DNA of 53,002 nucleotides from Dethiothermospora halolimnae (GTDB lineage: Bacteria; Bacillota; Clostridia; Tissierellales; VENL01): NCBI RefSeq assembly GCF_037577855.1, contig NZ_JBAKFX010000026.1, positions 1-53,002 of the forward strand, given 5' to 3'. Made by a program: the position numbers and the translations under genes. The notes under the pieces were generated by a model. It was not told the DNA's origin. It did no database searches and saw nothing but the letters and a program-made list of their open reading frames with translations. Below are positions 8,419 to 17,123 of this stretch, one piece after another (positions within the stretch are counted from its first letter, which is position 1; each line of letters begins with the position of its first letter).

Positions 8419-9695
8419 ACCAATCTTCCTTCACATTTATATTCTGGATAGAACTTTTGTATTTCAGATACTAAAAAACTCATTATATCCCTTGTTATAA
8501 AGTTTATTTCTTTATTACATTTAAAATATAAAACAAGTGTTTTTTTATATTCAAAATCCCTTATTTCATCTATTATAAAGAAGTTCATATTATAGGTTTC
8601 CTCTTTAGTGACCTTATCTTTATCTATAATTTTAATACCTACCATTTCCAAATCTTCTGATGCTTTAAATGAATTTATAACCCTTGTTAATTCTGCTTTA
8701 GTTTTAATATTACTTTCATATTTATTAGCTAATTTTTCCATAAAGCTTATGTATTTTCCATTTGTCATCAAATCATATTCATATCTATCTGTCTTTGATT
8801 TTTTAAGACCTAAAACTTTAAATACATCCCAATCTCTAGATTCTTCAATATCTGTTGTTATAATAAGTTGGTCCTTTGTACGTCTTATATCTTTAACAAC
8901 TTCATTTTCATAATATACTAAGTATCCATTATTATAGTTTTCTTTATTTAATTCTATGGCATGTTCATAGTTTATTTTATCCTCACAGGGATTTGGAAAC
9001 CCAATGGTTTTTAACTTCAGTTTCTCAATATTCCAAACTGGAACCATATCATATAGTACATCTTTACTAAGCTCTTGAAAATTAACATTTATCTCTTCTA
9101 TTGACTCATCTTTCGTAAACTCCCCTTCATATTCTACTAAATATACATCTATCATTTTATATATATAAGGGGCATTAATAGTTCTCCAGGGTATATTGTT
9201 CTTTATAAACATTTGATACAAACTATATATTTTATTTAAATACTCTTTGTTTTTCTTTATTTGAAAACAAGCTTTATATATTTTTTCACTAGTTTTTATA
9301 CTACCCTGAAATCTCCTATTAGACTTTAGTAACTGATTTATTGTTAAAGCATCCCTTTTAATAAAAACTTTAAATAATTTTATTTCATTATTTTCCATCA
9401 TTAAGTTCTCTATTTCATTTAAATCATACTTTTTATCCCCTATATCTGTGTCAATCATTGGGTGTAAGAAGTAGTGTATTGGGTCATAATCTCTTTTTTT
9501 CATGATAGTAGTACATATACTATAATTTTGTTGGATATACTCTATTTCATCGAAAACCCTATTTTCAAGTTTTTTATACATATCACTACTATGTTCATAT
9601 AGGGGGATAAAAACATCATTTAATATTTCTTTTAATAAAGCTCGGTCCTTTAAGTTTTCAATTTTATTTATACTTTCATAAATTTTATCTTTCAT
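8415..9695 (-). CDS. Uncharacterised 426-residue CIS cluster protein, possible baseplate component
   Basis: Encodes 426 residues, soluble and without signal peptide. The N-terminal third is helical (MKDKIYESINKIENLKDRAL onward). The middle carries an IPWRTINAPYIYKMIDVYLVEY segment, and the C-terminal part is mixed alpha/beta ending LVSEIQKFYPEYKC. I recognise no enzyme motif. It begins immediately after the phosphatase-TPR gene (one base apart) and overlaps the next gene, so it belongs to the same translation-coupled block. In size and position it could be a TssF/gp6-like baseplate protein, but nothing in the sequence proves this. Confidence 0.6.
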   Translation of the reverse strand: MKDKIYESINKIENLKDRALLKEILNDVFIPLYEHSSDMYKKLENRVFDEIEYIQQNYSICTTIMKKRDYDPIHYFLHPMIDTDIGDKKYDLNEIENLMMENNEIKLFKVFIKRDALTINQLLKSNRRFQGSIKTSEKIYKACFQIKKNKEYLNKIYSLYQMFIKNNIPWRTINAPYIYKMIDVYLVEYEGEFTKDESIEEINVNFQELSKDVLYDMVPVWNIEKLKLKTIGFPNPCEDKINYEHAIELNKENYNNGYLVYYENEVVKDIRRTKDQLIITTDIEESRDWDVFKVLGLKKSKTDRYEYDLMTNGKYISFMEKLANKYESNIKTKAELTRVINSFKASEDLEMVGIKIIDKDKVTKEETYNMNFFIIDEIRDFEYKKTLVLYFKCNKEINFITRDIMSFLVSEIQKFYPEYKCEGRLV

Positions 9696-11492
9696 TTATT
9701 CTCCTTTATCTGTCTCGGTATCTTCAATTGACCCTTGATTATGTATAATTTCCTTTACTTTTTCTATCTTCTCATTAATCCCTTTCATCTCTTCAGACAT
9801 ATTATATTTTTCATATATATCCCTTGCAAAGATATAGAGGGTTTGGGCTTCAAAGATATCTCCACTATCAAACTCTTCATCTCCATATTTTTCATATGCC
9901 TCTGCTTTAGACTTATCTTTGTTGGCCTGTTTTATTATTTTGTCTACTAGTTCAATTTTTTTTGTTATATCTTCCACAAGTTCTTTTTCTTCAATCTCTT
10001 TATATATCTCTTTAGCAGTTTCATAATAGATTTTTGCGTCATAATATTTGCCTATACTATAACTCATATCCCCTTTCATATATGTTTCCATTGCCTTTGC
10101 TCTTTTGGCCTCCTTCTCTTTTTCCTCTTCTTCTTTTTTCTGATTTTTTTCTGATAATTCAGCTTCTATTTCAGATATTTTATCTAATTTTTCATTGGCT
10201 TCATCCTTTGCTTCAATAAAGAACAGATCATAAGCTAAGTCTTTTGCTAAAAGATAGTTTTCCTTAGCCCCTTGATAATCCCCTAGGTCCATTTTCTTGT
10301 CCCCTTGTTTAAGTACATCCCAAACCTTTAAATGTTCCCTGGTCTTATCTAATTTTTCATTTATATATTTCTTTGCTAAGTTATCTGTGTAGTATGTTTT
10401 TTTATTAGCCAGCAAATATTTATCTAAAGCTTCTTTATATTTCTTATCCTGATAACTTTTATCTCCTTCAATTATTATTTCTACTAATCTTAAATTTTTA
10501 TTGATATCACCTTTTTCTACTTTAAGCTCCAGCTCTCTAGCTAAATCTAAAGCTTCAGTATATTCTTCAAAGGCTCTGGGAAAGTTATCATCTTCTATAT
10601 AATTTGAAGCATCTTCTATATGATAGTTCATGGTTTCAATTTTATCTAATCGCTTTTGATGTCTAATATACCAGATTATAAGTATAATTATTATAATCAC
10701 TAATATAGGTATTAAAATGAAAATTATTTTTTTAATTCTCTTTTTTCTCTTAGGATTTTTATAAGTCTTATCTATAAATATTACTGCCAATGTATAGTTG
10801 TCTAAGTCCTTTGGTTGCTTAGACAATAGCATGTCCTCAACATTATCAACTACTTCTTGACATTCTTTGGACTCTGTTAGAACATCTAGCATTTCTCCAC
10901 TGTCAATCTGTTCCCATAATCCTCTAGTTGAAAGGGATATTATATCCCCATCCTTTAGTTTAAAAGCTTTAGATATATAAGGTGTTAATCTTTTTCTTTG
11001 CCCTAAATAGCAATAAAGATTATTTCTTTCCTCATGTTTGGCTGCTTTATCTAATTCCACCTGTTCTGTTTCTATTAGCTGTTGAGTTAGGGACTGGTCT
11101 TTACTTTGATGTTTAAAAAATCCGTCTCTAAATAAAGAAAATCTAGTATTTCCTACTAAGCCATACCTTACTTTTACATAATTAGTCACAACAATGGTAA
11201 TTGAAGCTTTTAACCTTACTTCTTTACTTTCATTTATCAATTCTTTATTTGCAATATTTAAAAGTTTTTTGATATATCTTCTTTTCATACTGGGTTTTTG
11301 ACTAAATGAACTTATTATTTTAGATACTGCTATTTTCCCACTTTTAAAGTGTTTATCATTATCTATGCCATCTACTATTACATAAATTGCATATTTATCT
11401 AATTCAGCAAAGGCAAAGTAATCTTTGTTATGCAGTTTACTCCCCGCTTCTGATGTGAATTTTGTTATTATTTTAGAATTAATTTTCCTCAT
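9696..11492 (-). CDS. Membrane-anchored degenerate PP2C domain fused to helical repeats
   Basis: Encodes 598 residues. Residues 1-240 are a PP2C-like domain: HNKDYF near 21-26 stands for the usual NED, DGID at 41-44 for DGHG, GLVGNTRFSLF at 111-121, STRG at 188-191 where active enzymes have SDG, and DNYT at 231-234. Loss of the Asp in the SDG motif suggests weak or no metal-dependent phosphatase activity. A basic stretch (KNPKRKKRIKK) precedes one membrane segment at about 255-276. Residues about 290-590 contain repeated motifs of the type GDxxxxxGxYxxAKxxYxxAKxxY, resembling TPR-like helical pairs. Topology: PP2C inside, repeats outside. It sits 3 bases after an intact PP2C gene and may be a phospho-sensing or docking partner. 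Confidence 0.8.
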   Translation of the reverse strand: MRKINSKIITKFTSEAGSKLHNKDYFAFAELDKYAIYVIVDGIDNDKHFKSGKIAVSKIISSFSQKPSMKRRYIKKLLNIANKELINESKEVRLKASITIVVTNYVKVRYGLVGNTRFSLFRDGFFKHQSKDQSLTQQLIETEQVELDKAAKHEERNNLYCYLGQRKRLTPYISKAFKLKDGDIISLSTRGLWEQIDSGEMLDVLTESKECQEVVDNVEDMLLSKQPKDLDNYTLAVIFIDKTYKNPKRKKRIKKIIFILIPILVIIIIILIIWYIRHQKRLDKIETMNYHIEDASNYIEDDNFPRAFEEYTEALDLARELELKVEKGDINKNLRLVEIIIEGDKSYQDKKYKEALDKYLLANKKTYYTDNLAKKYINEKLDKTREHLKVWDVLKQGDKKMDLGDYQGAKENYLLAKDLAYDLFFIEAKDEANEKLDKISEIEAELSEKNQKKEEEEKEKEAKRAKAMETYMKGDMSYSIGKYYDAKIYYETAKEIYKEIEEKELVEDITKKIELVDKIIKQANKDKSKAEAYEKYGDEEFDSGDIFEAQTLYIFARDIYEKYNMSEEMKGINEKIEKVKEIIHNQGSIEDTETDKGE

Positions 11493-11495
11493 ATC

Positions 11496-12371
11496 TTACA
11501 CCCTTAATATATTGCTTTTATATTTTATTAGTATAATACTGCCATTATCCTTACCCCTTATAGATAGATTATCTAGGTATTCTATTATTTTTTTAGATAT
11601 TTCCTTACAACTTAATAATCTATGTCTACTTAAATAATCTTCTAATATAGTGGATGGTACAAAGTTATATATACCATCACTCATAAGAACTATAATATCG
11701 TCTTTCTTCATTTTTATTGGAATGTTATTGATTTCTATATTTTTAAATTCATCTTGACCTATATAATTAAATATATTTTTATTTTCTAATGCCCATTGGG
11801 CATAATGTTTAGGTATCTTTCCTTCTTTAAATCTTTTTTTTGCAATCACATCCACTGTATGACCTTCATTTAAGGGTATTAACTCATTATTTCTAAACAA
11901 ACATATTCTAGTATTTCCAACAGAACCATAATATAATTTATTGTTTTTTATTATTGCTGAAACTACACTTGTACCTCCACTTTTATCATCTAAAGCTTTT
12001 AGTATTTCTCTATTGGCTATGTTAAATGTCTTTTTAAAAAAATATTTTGTATTAGAAATAGATTTTTCCGACTTAAACATATCTTCAAATATTTTTACTA
12101 CCAATTGGCTACAGATCTTACCTATTTTATTTTTCCCATGTCCATCTGCCAATACTGCCATAATTCCTTTATCTAAAAAAAGTACCCCTGCACTATCTTC
12201 TTGAAATTCTCTATTCCCTGTATAAAAATCAGAAAATGTTTCAATATTTAAACCATATATATTATTGTTTGATCTTAGACTATAGTATTTATGCATTGTT
12301 AAAAATGCAATCATTATACTTGATAAAATAATCAAATATATATATTCGTTTCCATTTACTGTTATATTCAT
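11496..12371 (-). CDS. Membrane-anchored PP2C-type Ser/Thr phosphatase
   Basis: Encodes 291 residues. A membrane segment at about 10-27 is followed by a PP2C domain with good motifs: REFQEDS (54-60), LADGHGKN (74-81), GGTSVVSAI (132-140), GSVGNTRICLF (149-159), LMSDGIYNF (229-237) and KDNGS (274-278). The metal-binding Asp positions appear to be kept, so this should be an active Mn/Mg-dependent phosphatase facing the cytoplasm. In proteobacterial T6SS, PppA plays this role against the kinase PpkA, with an FHA protein as substrate. Here two FHA genes lie immediately upstream, but no kinase is seen in the window. Confidence 0.87.
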   Translation of the reverse strand: MNITVNGNEYIYLIILSSIMIAFLTMHKYYSLRSNNNIYGLNIETFSDFYTGNREFQEDSAGVLFLDKGIMAVLADGHGKNKIGKICSQLVVKIFEDMFKSEKSISNTKYFFKKTFNIANREILKALDDKSGGTSVVSAIIKNNKLYYGSVGNTRICLFRNNELIPLNEGHTVDVIAKKRFKEGKIPKHYAQWALENKNIFNYIGQDEFKNIEINNIPIKMKKDDIIVLMSDGIYNFVPSTILEDYLSRHRLLSCKEISKKIIEYLDNLSIRGKDNGSIILIKYKSNILRV

Positions 12372-12382
12372 TTAAGACTCCT

Positions 12383-12886
12383 TTATGATATATTGTTCCA
12401 TTCAAAATGTTCCCCACAAAATGGTACAAATAAAAATTTACTCTTCCCCAGTTCTATTATGTCATATGGAGATAATTCTGTTGGTATATATACTGCTTCG
12501 TCATTTAAGTATGCAATCCCTGAAGCATCCCCTGGTAGTAAGACTGTATTTCTTTTTTTGGGATCATATACTACTATGGCATGATTTCTTCTTGAAATTT
12601 TATTATCTCCTATAATTTGAATGTCCATATCATCAGCCCGTCCAATAAAATTTTTACCTTCTCTTATTTTGTAGTCCTTACCTACCCTTGCCCCTTCAAT
12701 ACAGACAAGCCATCCACAAACCGGTTCCACCTCTACTTTCATTAGTTCCTCTTCAATGTCAAAGTCCTCCGGTGGTTGTTGCTTTTCTTTTTCCTTTGTT
12801 TCAGTTTCTATATTACAATAAGGGCATATAGTCCCATATCTTCTGGCACTAAACATATGTCCATTTTTACATCTAATGAGGCTCAT
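12383..12886 (-). CDS. FHA domain protein with N-terminal zinc ribbon
   Basis: Encodes 167 residues. The N-terminus has a Cys/His zinc-binding motif: CKNGHMF, then CPYC at about residues 21-24. An acidic linker precedes an FHA domain from about residue 60: NFIGRADDMDIQI carries the conserved Gly-Arg, and ISRRNHAIVVYD carries the conserved Ser-Arg and His. FHA domains bind phosphothreonine. The gene lies between the membrane FHA gene and the intact PP2C gene, with gaps of 15 and 11 bases. It is the likely soluble reader of a threonine-phosphorylation switch that controls the CIS, by analogy with Fha1 of T6SS. Confidence 0.88.
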   Translation of the reverse strand: MSLIRCKNGHMFSARRYGTICPYCNIETETKEKEKQQPPEDFDIEEELMKVEVEPVCGWLVCIEGARVGKDYKIREGKNFIGRADDMDIQIIGDNKISRRNHAIVVYDPKKRNTVLLPGDASGIAYLNDEAVYIPTELSPYDIIELGKSKFLFVPFCGEHFEWNNIS

Positions 12887-12901
12887 TTCTTATCCTCCAT
12901 T

Positions 12902-13459
12902 TCATTTTATTAGTAATTTAGTTTTAGCAATAAATAATATATCTCCCATTTCAATTTTACATGGTCTATCCTTTGATAGTTTATATCTAATATCATCGTT
13001 ATATTTTTGTATGCTAATACCATTATCAGAATATAAGTCCTCTACATACCAATTGCCAGATGCAAAGTTTAAAACAGCATGTTGAAAATCTATTAACGAT
13101 GCATATGTGGCAGAATCTAAGTTTATATCAACTTCTTCATGATTATTCTCCCTTCCAATAACTATGGAAGTTTTATTAAATAAATCCCACTCTTTTATAG
13201 TTTTATTTTCTTCATTAATGAGGGCAATTTTAGTTATTCCCTTTGATTTATCTACATAGTTATTAGCTGCTCCATTTTTAAATAACAAATCATATAAGCT
13301 TTTTATTCCTATAATTAAAAATATGGACATTAATATGTATTTTAAATATCCATCTTGTATGTACAAGTATATATATGTATTGGCGATTATGGATGTTATC
13401 AAAATAAAAATTTCCATAATTTTAATTTTGTTTGAAACTTCGGTTTTCAAACTTATCAA
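12902..13459 (-). CDS. Membrane-anchored FHA domain protein
   Basis: Encodes 185 residues. Two hydrophobic segments at about 13-32 and 36-50 (ILITSIIANTYIYLYI and YILMSIFLIIGIKSLYDLLF) form a hairpin anchor, followed by a cytoplasmic FHA domain from about residue 90. Motifs: SIVIGREN (conserved Gly-Arg), IDFQHAVL (conserved His), and VEDLYSDNGISI (the DxxSxNG-type turn). It probably docks phosphorylated partners at the membrane. It lies 5 bases after the J-domain gene and 15 bases before the second FHA gene. Together with the two membrane phosphatases this places the phospho-signalling layer of the cluster at the cytoplasmic face. Confidence 0.86.
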   Translation of the reverse strand: MISLKTEVSNKIKIMEIFILITSIIANTYIYLYIQDGYLKYILMSIFLIIGIKSLYDLLFKNGAANNYVDKSKGITKIALINEENKTIKEWDLFNKTSIVIGRENNHEEVDINLDSATYASLIDFQHAVLNFASGNWYVEDLYSDNGISIQKYNDDIRYKLSKDRPCKIEMGDILFIAKTKLLIK

Positions 13460-13464
13460 CTCCG

Positions 13465-13887
13465 TTAATCTTTTTTTACTCCAAAGAAACTATTAAATAT
13501 ATTTGATGTATCCATTGGATTTTTTTTACTTGTTTTTTTACTATTCTTTTTCATTTTGCCCTTCTTTGGATCAAATCCAAAATAGTCCTCAAATTGAAAG
13601 TTCATATTAAATTGACTTTTAACATTACTTTTAGATTTTCTTTTTCTCGTATTTTCCCTTTTCCCTTTATAAGACGTGTTATTTTGACCTTCATCATATT
13701 TTTTTCTTAAACTTTCATCCTTTAAGATTTCATAGGCTTCTTTAACTTCTTTAAACTTTCTTGTTGCATTCTCATCATCTGGATTTAAATCTGGATGATA
13801 TTTTTTAGCTAGTTTTCTATAAGCCCTTCTTATTTCATTTTGTGTAGCATTCTTATCTACTTCTAGTATATTGTATAAATTCTCCAC
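13465..13887 (-). CDS. J-domain protein of the CIS cluster
   Basis: Encodes 140 residues. Residues 1-65 are a complete J-domain: LYNILEVDKNATQNEIRRAY, then AKKYHPDLNPDDE with the essential HPD, then FKEVKEAYEILKD. The Gly/Phe, zinc-finger and substrate-binding parts of true DnaJ are missing; instead there is a Lys/Asn-rich tail with FEDYFGFDP and SNIFNSFFG. This is therefore a specialised co-chaperone and not the housekeeping DnaJ. Its natural partner is the Hsp70-like ATPase encoded at 5085-7697. It is the first gene after the hairpin that follows the tube genes. Confidence 0.9.
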   Translation of the reverse strand: MENLYNILEVDKNATQNEIRRAYRKLAKKYHPDLNPDDENATRKFKEVKEAYEILKDESLRKKYDEGQNNTSYKGKRENTRKRKSKSNVKSQFNMNFQFEDYFGFDPKKGKMKKNSKKTSKKNPMDTSNIFNSFFGVKKD

Positions 13888-13908
13888 GACACTTCATCCC
13901 TCATTTAT

Positions 13909-13939
13909 ATATAGATGTCTCGTAACGAGACATCTATAT
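13909..13939 (-). terminator. Stem-loop between tube genes and J-domain gene
   Basis: A near-perfect inverted repeat with arms ATATAGATGTCTCG and CGAGACATCTATAT around a TAA loop, starting 5 bases after the second tube gene. On the minus strand the stem is followed by ATAAATG and no clean T-run, so it may act as a partial terminator or an RNA-stabilising 3' hairpin. It would favour high expression of the sheath and tube genes over the regulatory genes downstream. Confidence 0.65.
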
Positions 13940-13944
13940 TTTTA

Positions 13945-14370
13945 TTAGGCTCCATAGCCTCCTTCAATTTTTACTCCTGATAATTTATCTTTCTTTTGTC
14001 TAATAATTAATTCAAAGGTTCCTATACCTTCTGTATCTCCAAAATTCTCATTATAATCTATTACAAAGGCATTTGGGAAAAATATTTTTCTAACAACTTG
14101 AGAAGCTGATATTACTTCCACTGTAACCTTTCTATAACAATCTGCCTTTTCTGCTGGTATTAAAGACCACAATCCCAGCTGTTTAGTACCATCAAAAGGG
14201 TCTCCATCTACAGCCGTTAATATTTTTCCACTGATAACCATTGTTGAACCAACATCTTTTGTACGTGCATTAGAATCTATTGGTACATCAGTTTTTAATC
14301 TAACATTTTGTATACTTTCAACATTAAGTTCTATAGTTTCAGAACCTTCTATTTTCACTCTAAATCCCAT
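13945..14370 (-). CDS. Tube-like (Hcp/gp19-type) protein, copy 2
   Basis: Encodes 141 residues. The block SLIPAEKADCYRKVTVEVISASQVVRKIFFPNAFVIDYNE followed by GIGTFELIIRQKKD fits the beta-barrel tube proteins of contractile systems. There the hallmark is a Tyr-Arg-Val strand, a PNAFVxDY turn and a final strand GxGTFxLxxxQKKD. It is clearly homologous to the preceding gene (14398-14823), sharing the MGFR start, SNAR, GKILTAVDG, ISASQVVR and QKKDK blocks. It should form hexameric rings stacked inside the sheath. A strong ribosome binding site (AAGAAAGGATG region) precedes it, 27 bases after copy 1. Confidence 0.72.
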   Translation of the reverse strand: MGFRVKIEGSETIELNVESIQNVRLKTDVPIDSNARTKDVGSTMVISGKILTAVDGDPFDGTKQLGLWSLIPAEKADCYRKVTVEVISASQVVRKIFFPNAFVIDYNENFGDTEGIGTFELIIRQKKDKLSGVKIEGGYGA

Positions 14371-14397
14371 AATTACACATCCTTTCTTAAGTATTTA

Positions 14398-14823
14398 TTA
14401 TTCTTCAAAACCACCTTCAAATTTAACCATCGGTGTCTTATCTTTCTTCTGTTTCATATGAAGATAGAAGGTTCCAATTCCATCTTCATCTCCATAATCT
14501 TCTGTATAATCTACTATAAAAGCATTTGGCAAATGGAACTGTCTTACCACTTGAGAGGCTGATATAACATCCACTGTGGCTTTTCTATAACAGTCTGCAC
14601 TTTCTCCAGGTACTAATGACCATTGAGCCAGCTTCATAGTAGAATCTGCCTCCTCACCATCTACTGCAGTTAATATTTTTCCAGTAATTCTTAATGAAGT
14701 ACCTAAATCTGTAGATCTTGCATTTGAGTCATCTGGTGTATCAGTACTAAACTCTACTGTTAAGATATTTTCTATTCCTAACTCAATAGTTTCAGGTCCT
14801 TCAACCTTAAGTCTAAATCCCAT
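14398..14823 (-). CDS. Tube-like (Hcp/gp19-type) protein, copy 1
   Basis: Encodes 141 residues, the same length as copy 2, and alignable end to end without gaps of note. Shared features include SNARSTDLG/SNARTKDVG, GKILTAVDG, LVPGESADCYRKATVDVISA, PNAFIVDYTE and GIGTFYLHMKQKKDK. The two differ mainly in the second quarter and in the C-terminal tail (EGGFEE versus EGGYGA). Such twin tube genes occur in several CIS where one copy builds the tube and another forms its baseplate-proximal initiator. It follows the sheath gene, the usual order. The AGGAGG ribosome binding site suggests strong translation. Confidence 0.72.
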   Translation of the reverse strand: MGFRLKVEGPETIELGIENILTVEFSTDTPDDSNARSTDLGTSLRITGKILTAVDGEEADSTMKLAQWSLVPGESADCYRKATVDVISASQVVRQFHLPNAFIVDYTEDYGDEDGIGTFYLHMKQKKDKTPMVKFEGGFEE

Positions 14824-14851
14824 AAAAAATCCTCCTTTTATTTTATATTTA

Positions 14852-14875
14852 TAAATGATTAAAATTAATCATTTA
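14852..14875. repeat. Short inverted repeat between sheath and tube genes
   Basis: Arms TAAATGATT and AATCATTTA flank the loop AAAATT in the 74-base gap between the sheath stop and the first tube start. It is an AT-only stem without a T-run, so at most it is a weak RNA hairpin that may protect the tube mRNA from upstream processing. Confidence 0.45.
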
Positions 14876-14897
14876 ATACTAATTTATAATAAAGCAA

Positions 14898-17066
14898 TTA
14901 TGCTTTAGCAGTACTTCTAGTTATCTCAACCTCTAAGTTTTTAACACTACCATTAAAGGTTATATCAATATTGCAGTTTCCTGTTCTTTCATCTATCGTA
15001 AAGTTAATGTCATCCCCTTCTTGAATAACAGAGTTTATATATCCCTTATCAGCCAACCATTTACTTTTTTGACTATTTGGATTATTACTAAAGAATTTAA
15101 TTATATTATCTTGCTTAAAGTCATTGGTATGGAAACGTAATATTCTTTCTATATATGTACTAACTATTGTCTTATATATAGATTCAAAGTCATTTCCCAC
15201 AGCCTGAAGGCTTCTTGATTTATATACAGTAATATTATGAATATTTTCCCCATTTACTTGGGCATTTTCAGAAGAGAATACAAATCCAAAATTCTTTCTG
15301 TTTATAGCATTTTTAGTATTATTGGTAAATCCAGATATTTCTTTAGCCAGTGTAGTTGTTACATTTAGTGCATTATCATCGGCTTCGATATCAAACCTAA
15401 CTCCCGGATATTCATAAGTAGCTATTTTAAAGATATCTTTTAAGTAGGATGGACATTGATATGCTGCTACTAAACCAGCTGCAACATAAGCGGCATCTAC
15501 GTATACCCCTTCTATCCAGAGTTTTAAAAGGTCTTCCTTTTCCTTTGATAGCTTGGCCATACCCTTTTCTGAAACATACATCTTACTATCAAGTATTACT
15601 CCAGATTTATCCTTAGGAATTATAGTAAAATTAGGAATACAAGGAATAGCAAATTCACTATAGCTCTTCTTAGTTAACATTTGGCATTTATCCACATATT
15701 TTTCTATGCCATTTATGGCCATTTGAGAGAATGTATTTTCTTCATTGGTCTCAAAGTTGAAAAATATTTGAACTTTATAGTCTTTTACCACATCTAATAA
15801 TCTAGTTAGGGATTCCATAGTATTCATACCAGTTTTTTCAGAATGTTTATTTCCCTTAAACCTTTGTCTTCGTAATTTAGCTTTTTTATTCATACTCATC
15901 TGAACCGACGGAACTATTCCAAACCATATGGTATTAGAAAAGTCGTTTTTATCATTTACTGTATTTAAATATGTAATTAAACGAGGTAAGTTACTACTCT
16001 TAACTAGCATATCTAACTTTGTATTAGTTACTAAAAGACTTGGTTTCATTTCTTTATTTTCTGTTTTATATTGTTCAAAGAACATTTTAACTCCCAATAT
16101 TTTTTCAATTAAAGGTTTTACAGTCTTTATAAAGTCATCTTTAGCAGTTTTATAAAAATCTAAATATGTATTATAGTTGCTTACTTCTGTTTCTATATCA
16201 ACTTTACTTTCTAAGGTTGATGTTAGTGGACAAAATGTGCGAACAACTAGGTCTCTAACATAGTCTGACTTTTCTTCATTTATAGCATCATAGTCTTCTT
16301 TAAATACTTCTATTAACCCTGAGTTGGCATTATCATCTATTTTCACTAGTGCATTTTCTTCTGGTTTGGGGGCTTCTAAAATCTTTAGTTCCCCATCATC
16401 TCCCATACTTAATATACCAGCCTTAAAAACTTCATCGTCATTATCATTGTCACCTTGGCCTAAAAGCAACCTTGTTTTTATATCTTCTATTGCCAAGGGT
16501 AGCATAGCCATAACATTGTTATAGTTTTCACTAGCTTCTTCAAACATATAGTTTAATTTATCCCCTACATCTAACTTTTTAGGATCCTCTTCATCTAATT
16601 CTTCATACTTACTATAAACATACTGTATCTCTTTTCTTGATTGTCTTATATCATCCATTACTTTTTTGGGAGAAATCATATCTAATAAGTTTTCAAATTT
16701 AAAATCAACATTACGTAGTCCTTGGGATGTTTTAGTCTCAATAAGAGTAAACAACATCTTTAAAAAATCATTAGATAGATTTATTGGTATTTCAACAATA
16801 TGTTCTTCTGGCATATTCTCCGGCTTTTTAAGGGTATACATTACCTTTTGATTAGTAGCATTAAAAAATGAATATACTACTGGAGAAAACTTGTCCAAAA
16901 ACTCATCAAAATTATTAACCAATAACTTCTCATTAATCTCCTTTATTTTTTCATCATCCAGACTATTAATTCCCTTAGTATCTCCAACTAATGTAATTAA
17001 ATCAAGTTTCTCTGGATTTATTTCTTCAAATAACATTGTTCTATTGGTTTGATTAATTATTTCCAT
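14898..17066 (-). CDS. Contractile sheath-like protein
   Basis: Encodes 722 residues, soluble, with no signal peptide. It starts MEIINQTNRTMLFEEINPEK with a strong AGGAGG ribosome binding site. Size, acidic composition and position directly before two tube-like genes point to a sheath protein of the TssC/gp18 class. The C-terminal part has DIEADDNALNVTTTLAKEIS and a final beta segment NIDITFNGSVKNLEVEITR, which could be the C-terminal handshake strands. A central LRRQRFKGNKHSEKTG stretch is strongly basic. There is no separate TssB-like gene, so one chain may serve both sheath roles. Assignment is by synteny and general features; structure prediction would confirm it. Confidence 0.62.
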   Translation of the reverse strand: MEIINQTNRTMLFEEINPEKLDLITLVGDTKGINSLDDEKIKEINEKLLVNNFDEFLDKFSPVVYSFFNATNQKVMYTLKKPENMPEEHIVEIPINLSNDFLKMLFTLIETKTSQGLRNVDFKFENLLDMISPKKVMDDIRQSRKEIQYVYSKYEELDEEDPKKLDVGDKLNYMFEEASENYNNVMAMLPLAIEDIKTRLLLGQGDNDNDDEVFKAGILSMGDDGELKILEAPKPEENALVKIDDNANSGLIEVFKEDYDAINEEKSDYVRDLVVRTFCPLTSTLESKVDIETEVSNYNTYLDFYKTAKDDFIKTVKPLIEKILGVKMFFEQYKTENKEMKPSLLVTNTKLDMLVKSSNLPRLITYLNTVNDKNDFSNTIWFGIVPSVQMSMNKKAKLRRQRFKGNKHSEKTGMNTMESLTRLLDVVKDYKVQIFFNFETNEENTFSQMAINGIEKYVDKCQMLTKKSYSEFAIPCIPNFTIIPKDKSGVILDSKMYVSEKGMAKLSKEKEDLLKLWIEGVYVDAAYVAAGLVAAYQCPSYLKDIFKIATYEYPGVRFDIEADDNALNVTTTLAKEISGFTNNTKNAINRKNFGFVFSSENAQVNGENIHNITVYKSRSLQAVGNDFESIYKTIVSTYIERILRFHTNDFKQDNIIKFFSNNPNSQKSKWLADKGYINSVIQEGDDINFTIDERTGNCNIDITFNGSVKNLEVEITRSTAKA

Positions 17067-17123
17067 ATGATACCTCCTAATATAATTATTAATATATAAA
17101 CATTAACTAATATTAGTTAATAT

